Positions 42,778-54,300 of a stretch of DNA of 64,000 nt are shown piece after piece (position 1 is the stretch's first letter; the number at the start of each line of letters is the position of its first letter). A model generated the notes under the pieces. That model was not told the origin of the DNA. It ran no database searches and saw nothing but the letters and a program-made list of their open reading frames with translations. The position numbers were made by a program, and so were the translations under genes. Source of the DNA: Thuidium tamariscinum. Its lineage: Eukaryota > Streptophyta > Bryopsida > Hypnales > Thuidiaceae. The stretch is from contig OX344749.2 in the NCBI GenBank assembly GCA_947034885.2, positions 16,259,501 to 16,323,500 on the forward strand. The letters are read 5' to 3'.

Positions 42778-45700
42778 CCCACACCGTCCCCTATGAGACT
42801 AAATTAACCCCGTGACTAAGAGAAGAGGGAGAAGAGAGTAGTACAAGGTGCAAACATACGCTCTAAGTCACCTTCCAAGTTACCCCTCGGTTCCTCACAA
42901 GACTCTCATACAACAACTCTCAATAGTGCACAATACAATGAGTAATCAAGCTTAGATTGCAACAAGTTTCACCACTTGGGGGGGTCTCAAGTCCCCAAGT
43001 AAAAATCACACTTACTAAAGGGTGTAAAAAACCCAAAAGACCATCAAAGGCTCCCTTGGCATCAAAAGCCAAAGGAAATCCGGCATAACCCGGGCCCAAT
43101 AGTCCTCCTCCCTTAAATAGGTAGGAGTGAGAAAAGAGAGAGAATGAGAGGAGAATGCCGCCCCTTTTATACCCAAAAGGGAGCAACACCCCCCCCTTAA
43201 TCTACTAAGAATAACTAGATGAGGGAATTTAGGAGGTCCGTACATGTTTACCCCTCCCAAATCTAATTATCCACCTAAAATCTACACAATTTGAATTGGG
43301 GAATTCAAATCGTACCTAACCTTACAAGAACTTGCAAAACCGTCTAATTTACCTTCCCCAAAATCTACAAGTTCTCACATGGGAGAAATTCCCATGTGTT
43401 CCCACCTACTTAATTTGAAATTACTTACACCAAAGCACATGAGCCACCTCCACTAACTTTTTGAGGTGGTACTTGCTCCCACATGTGCCCGGAGTTCCCC
43501 ACACGTTCCCTACGCGTTCCCCACGGCCATTGGGGCCAAAACTCCCCAAAAAAGCATTGGGGGGCCTTAAACCCCCATTTCTTCTCCATGTGCTGTCCCC
43601 AAAAGGCTAACTTTTGGAGTTTAGCTCCAAATGGTAAATGGATTGCGTCATTGGGTCCGGAAGGCCATATATAGTCTGAAAGGAACCCTTTACTCATTAA
43701 ACTATGTCCAAATTCTCGAGGAATCTTAGCGTAAGCTGGGATCAAAGTTGGGATAAATTCCCAACTTTTGGAATTTAGCAATTTTGGACCCCAAACCTTC
43801 ACCAATCTTCCAAGTAGATGGAAGGGGTAGGAATAGACCCAAGATAGGCTCCGTTTCGATGTCGTATGGCCCCGGTACGCCAGTCAACTGCAGCTTCCGC
43901 CATTTAATTTGTCAGTTGGGGAGGAATGTCGCCGATTCGGGATGTTCCAACTATCAATTCGTCTTGAAACTTGGGGAAGCGCTCCGTTGGTGTGAGACCG
44001 CCTCGCCGGATTTTTAGTGGGATTTTACCGCACTTTGGGATATTCTTTCGAATTCCCATCCAAAGTCCACTGCGGTTGACCGTCTGGGAAAATATCCAAA
44101 CCATGTCGGAAAATTCCCAAACTTTAGAGGGGACCACCCATGGGATCCCCCCACTTAGATGCAAATCTGCATCCCCACCGTGTGCTCCAAGAATTAGGAA
44201 ATTGCTCGGTACCTGCATTTCAAGGTTAGTATTTTGTCCGTATTCTCTTCGATGCTATGGGGAGTGGGGGATTCCTCCTAGATCCCCCTATAAGGACTTT
44301 CTAGCCTAGACAGGGCCTTTTTAGGCTTCTTACCCTAATCCTGCATATCTCTATCAATTTGGCGTCTATCTAGCTGAGACAAAGGCGTTCTGGATGCAAA
44401 CTATCCTAAATCCCACCTAATGACTAAATGGCGCATTGGTATGTGTAATGCCAATACCGGTTTAATGCCCTTTTGTGGGTGTTATGAGCCTAAATACGCC
44501 TTAGTCTATGTAGGAATTGCAAAAAAAGAACCCATGAGTCCCCGGTGACGAATCGGGGACTCACAATCATCAAGCATCTTCACCATTACCATACCAGAGA
44601 GCTCCAATGTTGGATACGACAGTTCGTCCATTAGCAAGTCTCGAACTCTCGATGTTGAGATTGTCAGACCCTGAGTTGGATCAATTTCGATCAGAAATGA
44701 GACAAGTATCGAATGAAATGACAAAAAGTATAAGGGAATTGGCTGAGCAGATGGCATGCTTAGTAAGGGATCAGGGCAAGCATGGGCCTCCTTTACACCA
44801 TGAATCAGGGTCTTATACGACAGGAGTCTAGAGCAACCATTGTGGCCAACCAAACCACACCCCTCCGTTTTGCCCCTTATTAAAGGATAATCCGCCACAA
44901 CAACAAAATCGATCTAACCTGCCGCAACAACCACAGCCGTATCAGCACCCGAATGCACCAAACCGAAGGTCCAACAATACAAATAACCGATCACCAGACC
45001 CAGTATGTGATACATGCAACAAGATACACATGATAGGGAGATGTTGGATAAAAAACAATATAATTTGTGAGCGATGCGGAGAACACCACCCAACCACCCG
45101 TTGTCGGTTTCCTGATAAGGTAATTCCGTTAGAAGCTCCTCGAGGAAATTATCAGCAACAAGCGCAAGACAATTTAGTGGGTGCCAGGTTAACAGAAATT
45201 GGACAAGATACCGGGCCACCAGACATGTATTTCGATCGCGTCACCGATAGACAGACACAACACCCTCCATCAGCTTTACAGACCAATTAAGGAACTATCC
45301 CCTTACAAAATACACAAAGTATTCAGGATGTGAGGTTTGTAGAATGAGGGGTTCACGGATACTTGCAATCAACACTACATGTGGAAGTGGCCTTTCCAGA
45401 AGACGAGGTCCCCCAAGCAGCATTACTAGCACTAGTGGTCACCAGAGGGGGGGCTAAAACTATTCCGCCACCATTGCCCAATGACACTATGTCATCAGAA
45501 TCAAGCACACCTAGTAGCGCCAAGTCACATTCTTCCGAGGGATCACCACACTTTTCCGACTTATAAGCAGCTTTAGGAGATGCAGCAAAGGAAGTTAGAC
45601 TGGACCAAGAACTTCCAGCCCATGTAGGATTGGACGAGGATGAATATCAGTTTATTCCAGTAAACAACACCTACCCATCACTAACACCCAAAAATAAACG

Positions 45701-47402
45701 CAAGGTAGAAAAATCTACCAATCCATCAGACCCCTATGACTTATGGGCAGATTTGGCACGAGCCAAAGCTGATATTTCTTTTGGACAATTGATCCAATTA
45801 GCTCCTCAATTACGGAAACAAATGCGAGAAGGAGCTATGGTTTGGAGAGCGCCAAAGATTTTGGGAGAAGTCAACAAGTTGGAGGTCATTCCGGATTTGA
45901 GGGAATCCAAGGAGATGTTTGATGCAGTAGAGATTGAAGTGGGAATAGTAGACAAAATGATTACAAGAGTTTTGGTGGATGATGGGAGCAGTGTCAATAT
46001 CATGCCTGCTTTCACCATGAAGAAATTAGGATTAGAAGTAACACATCCGTCACATGTGACTCTGAAGTGTGCCGATCAAAGCTCGGTACAAACTATAGGT
46101 CGAATTAAAGACCTGCGTATTCAAACAGGCGGGGTAGACTACTTAGTTACTTTTGAAGTGCTTCGATTAAAAGAGGAAGCTGCATGAGGTTACCCTTTAC
46201 TACTAGGTCGAGGGTTTCTACGTCAATGCGGTGGCGTAGTAGACTAGTCAACCAAACGACCTTCCTTCACCTATAGTCCACAAAATTCCAGGACAAAAGT
46301 GGCCATCGTGTCTAAAGGACCCATAATGGGAAAAGATGGGAAACACGAATTACCAATGATCTAGTCAAGTCGAGCAGAGGCTATTACAGACTTGGGACCA
46401 ATAAAATGCATTGGCCCAGGATTATATGACTATGAGGATGATGGGACATTTGCCCAATGGCTTAAGGAATTTCCTTGCTCGGATAACGAGACCTTCGTCA
46501 TCAAGGAAGCGGAAGAGAGCCCTCTGCGCGATGAACCAAGCCAAGACATGGAAGAAGAACCAACTGATTGTGTTAAAAATCTCGCTCAACGATTTGATGA
46601 GGTATATTTGGATGACTTCTCTCCAAACCCAAACCCAACCTCATTGATGGACACTCTGCCTGGAAGCGTCATTTGCCAAAGGGAGATGGACCAGATTATG
46701 GAAGTACCAAATGAGGAGATAGACACCTCGACAACAGAGTTACCTGCACCGATAGAGGAAGCACGGTATCATCCTTTAATGGAAGACAAGTTAGTAGCCC
46801 CGAAGGCTATACCTCTGTATTTACAACATCTCAACGAATCACTATCGGATACTATGTGCAGGTATTGTTTAAGACCTTATACGCCGGAACTACCTTTTGA
46901 AAGGGGATCACCTAGTCCACTATCTTTGCTCATGTCGCCAAGCCCAGCTCCAGACGTCGAGGAACAACAACAATTTTTAGAACTATTAACAGCCCTAATG
47001 GAGGGATCCACATCTACAACAATTAGGAAGAAAAAAGGGAAAGACATCGAGCCAACCGTTTTTGCATTTACACCTATTCCTATCAAATTCCCCGAAAAGA
47101 AGCTACCATTGCCGCGATGGATGGAGGGAATCCTAGAGGATGTTGGTATAGAACAGAAAGGAGCAGAACCATTGGTCCAATTAAAGGACGACACTCGATC
47201 ATCTACACCGCTTAGGGAAAGACCAGTTGCTGTAATTCCATATGGAATTCAAAACGCCCCGACATCATTCCAACAAAAGTATGGGAAAAAATACTTGGGA
47301 AGCAGCTACAAATTGACAAAGATACAAACACCGGCTATTAAGAAGTTAAGTGCAACTGTGACCTTTTTGTCTTATCTTTTACAATGGTACAATAATACTT
47401 GA

Positions 47403-48719
47403 GGTTACGATGGACAAAATTATTTTTGCTCTTGAATGAACTTATTAAGGGTTGTGTACTTCTGGAATAGTATGGAAATAAGTTGAATACAATAATTTCC
47501 ATGGAAGACATGTAAAAGTAAAGGCTATAGGTTATAACCTATATGCCAACCCATTGTTAAATGATTTGATTGTCATCCTATTAGCATTTTCCAAATATGG
47601 ACGGCTAAAGGGGCAATTAAACATTTAAGCTTCAGCCACAAGCATCAGTGAAATTACTTTCTTAAAATTGAAATCAACATCTTACGATTTCACAGATGTA
47701 GTGGATCTAAAAACTATTCAAACATCTTAAGGTCAATTTTAGACTTCTTATTCGTACAAAGCATACTAATATAGTTCACCCAAAATAATGGGATTATACC
47801 ATCACACATGGGACAATTATTATTAGATGTCTTGGGATTCGTGGGTCTACATCGAGCTTATTCTTCCCACATTTATGACTTTAATTTTCAAAAAAGGGAT
47901 CTTCTAAATTTACGTCAGATACCGGTGACTTATTGGGGGTTTGAGACTTCACAAAGAAGCTACTTAAATCTGGCTCACCACTGACAGAGCTTAGCATCAT
48001 GAAGAAGATTTCCACTCTCATTATAAAAGGTATGAACACCATGCCTACATCATTTGTATTACACAATTAATACTTATGGATTTTGGAGGACACCAACCTC
48101 CTTCAGTATGGCCATCCGGAGCATTCACTATGCGTATGTTATGTGTTGAGAAACACAACTTCATCCACTACTTGATGTTCCGATTTGATCCTAGATTTCT
48201 TAGGCCGATTTTACAGGACCCCATGCCTGTATTTTTTCCCGTAGTTACGTATGGAGACACTTGGGATTTAGTTATCTATGTCTTGTTTTAGGCAATACTT
48301 GCAAACTATTCCCTCAAAACGATTATTGATTAGAGTAGGACTTCACATCTGACCTACCTTGAACCTGCAAGACTATGCAAGGATGGAGGATGACAATGTT
48401 ATCATGAATTAGAATAGGAATCCACATTCGACCTACCCTAAACCTGCAAGATTATGTAGGGATGGAGGATGGCAATGTTATTTTAGCTTGAACGCCTACA
48501 AAGATCGGGAACGTGAGCCAATTTAGATTAGGATATCCCATTAGTTTAGGAATTATGAGTTAGCCTAGTAATGCCTGGGAAACATTACTGCTAACATTGA
48601 CGAGAGAACCCAAGATAACTAGATGAATCCAACGTCTATATTGCCCCTGGAAGAGCGAACTCGAGCCAACGAATAGGCCGGCAACTGAGCCCTCGGAAGA
48701 GCAAACATACGAGCCAACG
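47403..48719. other. Decayed internal sequence of the giant element
   Basis: No frame can be followed with confidence. The region probably holds remnants of the lost polymerase part. It includes a 79-bp tandem duplication (48329-48486, around GGATGGAGGATGxCAATGTTAT) and the start of a field of repeats encoding P-E-E-R-T-N-type units (48640-48890). Confidence 0.5.
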
Positions 48720-49078
48720 ATGGAGCCATTTACACAACCTATTGAAGATTATGCGATTATGTCCCCGGAAGAGCGAACAAACGAGCCCACGGAGGACCCG
48801 ATTATGATGATGCCCCCGGAAGAGCGAACAAACAAGCCAACGGATAAGCCGGCAAACTTGCCCACGGAGGAGCAAAGACAACAGTCCACGGAGGAGCCTA
48901 TGAATGAAGAACCAGTACCCTTATCACAGTTACCTAATTCTCGAAGAAGACCACGTGATGAGGAAACACAACCCGGGCGTGAAGTTCCTTTGGAGAGAAG
49001 GCCTCCTACACCGGAGAACCAAGAACCGTGGCCACCAAGGGCCAGATCGTTACTGATTTATTTGGAGAACTATGAGCT

Positions 49079-49081
49079 CTT
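49079..49081. repeat. 3-bp duplication CTT (copy at 49246-49248)
   Basis: CTT lies directly before CACTAGAAG and directly after CTTCTAGTG. Three-base duplications are the rule for CACTA transposons. Confidence 0.85.
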
Positions 49082-49245
49082 CACTAGAAGAAATTTGCGT
49101 TCCATTCAACACAATCTACTTGACTACTTTGTTGAGGCAAACGCAAAAACTGCGTTTTTTTGTGTTTTTCAACGCAGTTTTTATGTTTGCCTCAACAAAG
49201 TAGTCAAGTAGATTGTGTTGAATGGAATACAGATTTCTTCTAGTG
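49082..49245. mobile_element. CACTA-type foldback MITE, 164 bp
   Basis: Begins CACTAGAAGAAAT and ends ATTTCTTCTAGTG. The two arms (about 74 bp) are nearly perfect reverse complements through CAATCTACTTGACTACTTTG, with about five mismatches and a short T-rich loop. CACTA/TAGTG ends and a 3-bp duplication place it with En/Spm elements. It encodes nothing. All arm mismatches are G-T or C-A type, as C-to-T change in one arm would give. Confidence 0.9.
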
Positions 49246-49453
49246 CTTACAACCTGGCGTCCATGTAATGATGGAAGGCCAGTTTGCTAATCTCGATGAG
49301 ATGGTCAACATAACACATGAAACCGTAGACGAAAGGCAGGTTTTTACCACCCGCGGCAATCTTCAACCGCTTCCAAGAGATAGATGGCCTCTCTACATGT
49401 TAGAAGTAATGGGGCAACTCGCTACTTTTTTCGGGATAGGCCTACCCATGTGA

Positions 49454-49969
49454 CTTCCGGTTTTCGATGAAAGCGGCGGCTACGGTATATATACCGCCCG
49501 GCCGAGTCATCGGACGTCTCTAGTCAATGGATTCGGTGGCCCGACAGTTAACAGTCAATACGATACGATACCGGCGACGAGGGTTCAAAACTTGGACCGT
49601 TGCTGAGGCACCGCCCACCCCTGAGCTAGTGACAAAAGCAGGAAGCCACCGATACCACGCGACTAGAGACACTTTTCTAAGTGAGCTCCTGAGCATTGAG
49701 GTCCCAGACCACTTACCTTTTGTTCCATCTATTCTTTTTGTTTTCTTTTTTTATCTCTCTTTTTAGTCCAAGTTGGCTCCGACCGAGGCGGAAGGATGGG
49801 TTTCTATTTTTATTTCTCTATAGGTCCAAGTCAGCTCCGACTGAGGCGGACAAAATATTCAAAATTGAGTTGATTGAGTAAGAAAAGATTTGACCGTGTG
49901 CCCAGAATTCGACTGGCAAGAGATTTGGGTTCTCACAATTAGGCAATTGTACCACAGATGGCTGCCATA
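49454..49969. other. Region between the last ORF and the right LTR
   Basis: An open stretch at 49527-49766 (MDSVARQLTVNTIRYRRRG) may continue the previous reading but is unrecognised. GTCCAAGT(T/C)(G/A)GCTCCGAC occurs twice (49768 and 49828), each followed by TGAGGCGGA or CGAGGCGGA. No purine tract directly precedes the LTR, contrary to expectation for a 3' LTR. Confidence 0.4.
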
Positions 49970-52900
49970 TGTGAGCCCTGTCATTGTCACTCAGGCCTCG
50001 GATTTTTCTTTTTTTCGCTTATTGCTCGTATTTAGGGTTATTATGGTTAAAAATCAAGTAAAAAGAGTGCTCACAGTAGGATTGATGCAATTCCTGCCAA
50101 TGATGGAGAATTGGGTCTAATTATTTTGGAGTACCTTAAAAGACTCCTTAGAGCCAATTTCTACAACTTATCAGGAGATTAGACATGATATTACGCGATT
50201 CACAGGAGATTGCACTAGCACCACGGGAGTCCGACAATCTCCTACGAGCGTCACGGCGAAGCCAACTGGTAGAGATTCCCTTGTATGGGAATGATTCCTC
50301 CCCGGAGGAATTAAGCCAACTGGTGGAGATTCCCTTGTACGGGAATGATTCCTCCCCGGAGGAATTAATTTCGCCATAGTGCAATTTCTACTGCATTTAG
50401 ACAGTGTGTGTTTCTAGCAAAACTTTGCACTTGTCATTAGGGGGCTTCCTAGAAGATCCCCTAAAAGTTTCGTAATTTTTTGGATTACGAAAATGACTCC
50501 ATGGGAAGTCAACCGCTGTTACCGGCAATTCGAAATTCATAGAAAATTCCACGGTGATGGTAAAATCCCACTAAAAATTAAGATAGTATGTTTTAGCATA
50601 AATAAGCGTCCCGCCAAATTTCAAAACATTCTGACATCAACAAGTACCAGAACCGGCAGCGTAGACAAGTTTTGATGGTTTTACCAAAACTCTTGCAAGT
50701 TGACCGGCGCACGGGGAGCATACGGAGTCCGATTCTAGTCAACTTAGACTCTTTTCCAACATTCTTGGACCTTCCCGACAACCCTGGCTTGTCAAAACCT
50801 TTGGGAAAATCAATTCCAAAAGATGGACTTTCCACCCTTTTTACCGATTCGTGAATGTTAGCTTTGGAGTGCATTTGGGCTCCATGAGTAAGGGGTAGGG
50901 GTTCCTTTAGACTAATTTGGGTCTTTTGGAGCTAATGGCGCTGTCCGTTTGGCGATCGGACCATTCCTCCAAAAGTTAGGATAGCTACAGTAGTAGGGTA
51001 GATTTTTAGATCGTTAATTTGGTTTTTTCTTAAGTTTGTTTTGTTCGTAACTTGAGGGGGGAGGAGGCCTTGGAAATGTATAAAAGGCCTCCCCCTCCCC
51101 TCATTCCACACTTCATACCTCTATTTCATTGACAACTCTTTTATCAAACCTTCAATTCCATTTCAAAAAGACTCTTTTCATTACCAAATCTCTCTTCAAA
51201 ACCTTTCTTATACTACTTGCCTCCATTCCATCATCTCTATCATTGTCTCAAATCTCCATGACAAGTGATTCTCTTGCAAGGTTGGTATCCACCACTCTTG
51301 TCTTTTGACACACTTGATTTTCCATTAGCATTTTATGTTGAAGATTGATACCTACACCATTCGATTTAAGTCTTTTGACAAGGGATTCACAGCCTGGATT
51401 GGCTTATCGAGGATCCCCCTAAGCTTAAACGGGTGATTTGGGTCCCCATTGCACCAAGGAAGTTGGGAAGGATCCACACTTCTTTTTGGCTCTTAGAGTA
51501 GCGGAGCCCTGGCGGAGTCATCCTAGAATTTGAGGTCCACACTTCTAGTACGGCGAAGCTTCGCACCTCCACAGAATATTTCCTTAGAAAATAGAGTCCT
51601 TTTGTTTCCCTTTAGTTTAGCCCCCCAGGTTATGTTAAGAATTATAGACAACTCCGGTTTAGTTTTGATTGAAAGGGTCCCCATTAAAGAGACCCAATAG
51701 TAGCTTGAGAATACCAAGTTTGAGGTTAACCAATTTTTAGTACGAGACCAGTAGTCCAGGCAGTAGCCAGCAGCCTGAATACAGACCAACGAGGCTAGCA
51801 ATCCGGCGGTAGCCGGCCCGAACAGCAACTTAGCCGGCAGGCAGGCAGGCAGTCCGGCCACAACCGCTGGCAGTCAGAGGCCACGTGTCCGCTCGGTAGG
51901 TCACCCCACTCCCTTTCCGACCCCCCAGCTCACTCAGTCGGTTGCTTGATTGAGGGGGGTCGGCCAATTTTCTCACATACATCACCATCATGAAGACTGA
52001 TTTGGGAAAAACAAAGGGTCCAGGGCCAATTAATTAGACAATCAATTGGTGAGTGGGAAAGGGCTAGAAATCAAGGAAGAAGGGGCTCCCAATTTGCACC
52101 CAGTTTGAGGAAAAGGATAAATTAGCTTGGGAAAGTCTGAGGGTGAACCAGTGTGAGAATTCAGTGTGAGAATTCCAAGTCAGAGTGGGGGAGGTGAGAG
52201 TTCCAAAAATCAAACATCAGAGAAGAAGCCTCAGTCCAGCAACCAGGCAACCCAAATCAACATACTAGAGTAGGAAGGTGAGAGTTCCAAAAATCAAACA
52301 TCAGAGGGGAGCCCCAGTCCAGTACACCAGGCAATCCCAAATCAGCATACCAGAGGGGGAGCCCAATCCAGCATACCAGCAACCCAAATCAGCATACCAG
52401 GGGAAGCCTGAGCTAGACCTCAGAAGGCTAGTGGTTGGGTCAACGCTCGTTGACCAGGCCTCACCCACCATCTCCAACTCCATCTGGCCACCTTCCAGCT
52501 TACAGAGCCTTCAGACAATCTAAGCTCACTTGATGCATCAGATACAGAAGACACAATTTGATCTCACTCAAATTCGAAGTCACAAGTATACAAGGGCAAG
52601 TTTGGAATGAGAGATTAGTAGTATAGAGAGAGTTAGACATAGTATCCCGTATTTGACCATTAAACTATAGTTGAACTTTGACTTTGGAACCATAGTTTAG
52701 AATTGTTAGGAAGTCGAACAATAAAAAACGAAAACAAAAGAATCAATTGACTTAGAGACACTCTAGAATAGTTCCAAATTAGAGGAAAGTTAGAAAAAAC
52801 TTAGTTGTCTTGAAGTTGACTTTTAAGACCATTAGCAATTAATTTCAAAAGTTAGATTATACTAGGATATTTTATGAAGTTGACCTTGGAACCATTTTAA

Positions 52901-53996
52901 AGAGAAGGAAGGAGCTCAAAAGATAAAGAAAGCTACAAAACAAAGTTGGAGGAAGGAAGGAGATTTTTAAAGGAAAAAAACCCCAGTCAAAGGTATTCAA
53001 CCAAAACACGAAAACACCAAGATGGAGGTGGAGCGAGCACAAAATGGAGGATTTATCGAATCACACGAAGACCTTGAAAGCGCCATGATGGAGGTTAGTC
53101 TTTGAAATTCTTTTGTTTCCATTTTTTCCATAATTTCCTTTTAGTCATAGAATTTAGCCATTAAGTAACATAAATCTAGAATTACCCAAAGTCCAACACC
53201 ATAAAAAATTAGACAAAGTTAGAGTCAATAGGGAATTTAGACTTTTAGACTTAGAAAGTACAAGTTGAAAGTTGAAAGCCATAAGCAATTCCAAGGAAAA
53301 GTAATTGACAAGTAAATTTTGAACCAGTCAACGGTCAAAATTTACTTATGATCAATTTTATTTGAGGAATACAGAACGGAAATTAACTTAGTAAACTAGG
53401 AAAGGTAAAAGGATAAATCCAAAAGAATTAAACCCCTTAGATAAAAAAAGGAGTCAACAAGGTAAAAGTTGGGTGAACCGGCCAACGGTCCAAATTTACC
53501 GTGGAAGGATAAAATTATTCCTATTAAGGTAAAACTCAATTTAACTATTTAGGTATCCAAAGTTAAAGTAGTGAAAGAATAGTACGCCAATTAGGCTAAA
53601 AGATAATTAGAGAACAAGTTAGGGATAAAATCCTTTAGAGATATCTTTGAACATAAAAAACCCGAGAATACCTGGAATTATATCAATAAGCAAGACGTCG
53701 GGATTAAGTGAAGTCTTAGCTAGAACCTTTGCTTATTTGGAAAGGTCAAATAGGATTGACCAAAGCAAGTAAAACCTTAGAGCCTCACCGATAATTCAAA
53801 ATCGAAAACAACTAAAAGACTTATCCTAAATTCAGAAACCTTAGAGTGGAAGTTATTTTCGCCTAGCAAATGCAAGCGGGTTGATTAGGAGTAGGAAGTT
53901 AGAAAGATCCATTGCTTGGAAGGCGCAACTGGATTACACATAGGTTAGACACCCATTAGAGATCACTCACAAAACAGTAGAACCTGGTTGTGTACA
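49970..53996 (+). repeat. LTR C: right LTR of the giant element, end missing
   Basis: Nearly identical to LTR B, including the 54-bp tandem duplication. Against B I count about seven positions where B has C or G and C has T or A, one reverse case at the very end, and one indel. It stops at GGTTGTGTACA, so the AATAAA hairpin and terminal CCCACA are absent, and GC-rich minisatellite follows directly. TATA box at 51079-51086; start exon at 53022-53093; tRNA-Gly antisense motif at 53906-53924. Confidence 0.85.
53022..53093 (+). CDS. Conserved 24-codon LTR start exon (copy in LTR C)
   Basis: Identical to the exon in LTR B and followed by GTTAGTC. In a 3' LTR it would not be used. Confidence 0.55.
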
Positions 53997-54300
53997 ACCG
54001 CTTGTCCGCCCCGACCGCCCGTCCGCCCCGACCGCTGGCGTCGGAGGTCTCGTTTGACCGCGTGTCCGCCCCGACCGCCGCCGTCGGAGGTCCCGTCCGA
54101 CCGCCCGTCCGCCCCGACCGCTGGCGTCGGAGGTCCCGTTCGACCGCGTGTCCGCCTCGACCGCCGGCGTTGGAGGTCCCGTCCACTTCGACTGGCGGCG
54201 TCCGCCACGACCGCGATCCCGTCCGCCGCGACTGCATCTCGCCATCCGCTCCGACCGACCACGTCCGCCACGCGTCCGTGATGGCGTCCACATCGACCCT
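53997..54300. repeat. GC-rich 43-bp minisatellite
   Basis: About four to five units containing TCCGCCCCGACCGC and GTCGGAGGTCCCGT at 43-bp spacing, decaying to the right. Because 43 is not a multiple of three and the DNA is stop-poor, it gives long open frames on both strands (Arg/Pro/Ala-rich). These are artefacts. It abuts the broken end of LTR C. TCCGCC-rich DNA also occurs at 58420-58720. Confidence 0.85.

Larger units (their letters stand above)
39325..42783 (+). mobile_element. Inner solo LTR of family 2, forward orientation
   Basis: It starts TGTGAGTCCCCG and ends GAAGCGCCCACA, with CCGTC duplicated at 39320-39324 and 42784-42788. 3,459 bp. TATA box at 40721-40728 (GGGTATAAAAGGGGCGGCG) followed by a CT-rich start region. 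Contains GGTAAAATCCCACTAAAAAT near 39861, a 54-nt exon-like block (41951-42004), an AATACGTAGAGTAGA-type repeat field (42180-42480), the tRNA-Gly antisense motif (42670) and the end hairpin (42749-42777). It is the same family as the LTR it landed in, in opposite orientation. Confidence 0.93.
37819..44565 (-). mobile_element. Reverse solo LTR (family 2) containing another solo LTR
   Basis: Read on the minus strand it begins TGTGAGTCCCCGATTCG (44565) and ends GAAGCGCCCACA (37819). Without the inner LTR it is 3,283 bp. It holds a TATA box (43165-43175 on the minus strand, GGGTATAAAAGGGGCGG), three to four 95-bp tandem repeats, the 54-nt exon-like block, the tRNA-Gly antisense motif and the end hairpin. 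The ORFs predicted in it have mirror counterparts in the inner LTR, but they follow non-coding LTR similarity and I do not call them genes. Confidence 0.92.
36931..47402 (+). pseudogene. gag: Gag-protease frame of the giant element, with RT scrap
   Basis: One continuous reading frame once the solo LTR (37819-44565, plus one ATCAT) is removed. It probably starts at the in-frame MPPKPPLTPR (36973). Gag domain about 37280-37640 (WFPNTLEKAAYAWY, QYFRPETRQQ). Two zinc knuckles of CX2CX3HX4C type follow (CDTCNKIHMIGRC and CERCGEHHPTTRC, 45000-45110), then an aspartic protease with VDDGSSVNIMP (about 45970). An acidic linker ends in VIPYGIQNAPTSFQQ (about 47235), which matches the RT motif usually written MPFGLxNAPxTFQ. 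RT before and after that motif, RNase H and integrase are gone. At least nine in-frame stops (for example 37636, near 37693, 44830, 45288, 45345, 45564, 46185) but no frameshift was noticed. Non-autonomous. Confidence 0.75.
48720..49453 (+). pseudogene. Unknown ORF after the RT scrap, interrupted by a CACTA element
   Basis: Starts at ATG 48720 (MEPFTQPIEDY). Low-complexity first half with repeated PEERTN.PT units, then RRRPRDEETQPGREV and SLLIYLENYEL, where a 164-bp element is inserted at 49082. Past the element plus one CTT the same frame continues (VHVMMEGQFANLDEMV) to TGA at 49453, about 190 codons in all without an internal stop. It occupies the place of the 3' ORF of Athila/Ogre-type elements. 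No domain was recognised, and no signal peptide or membrane span. Confidence 0.5.
13203..53996 (+). mobile_element. Giant non-autonomous Ty3-type element with nested insertions
   Basis: Two direct copies of a ~4-kb LTR (13203-17263 and 49970-53996) enclose a primer site, an ORF upstream of gag, gag-protease and a reverse-transcriptase scrap, all on the + strand. Subtracting the nested elements with their duplications leaves about 7.3 kb of internal DNA, giving an original element of about 15.4 kb. An extra ORF before gag and very long LTRs recall Ogre/Tat-type plant elements, but too little polymerase survives for firm placement. No polypurine tract is visible before the right LTR, which also lacks its last ~35 bases, so the outer duplication cannot be shown. 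Left flank: GCTGC. Confidence 0.75.
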
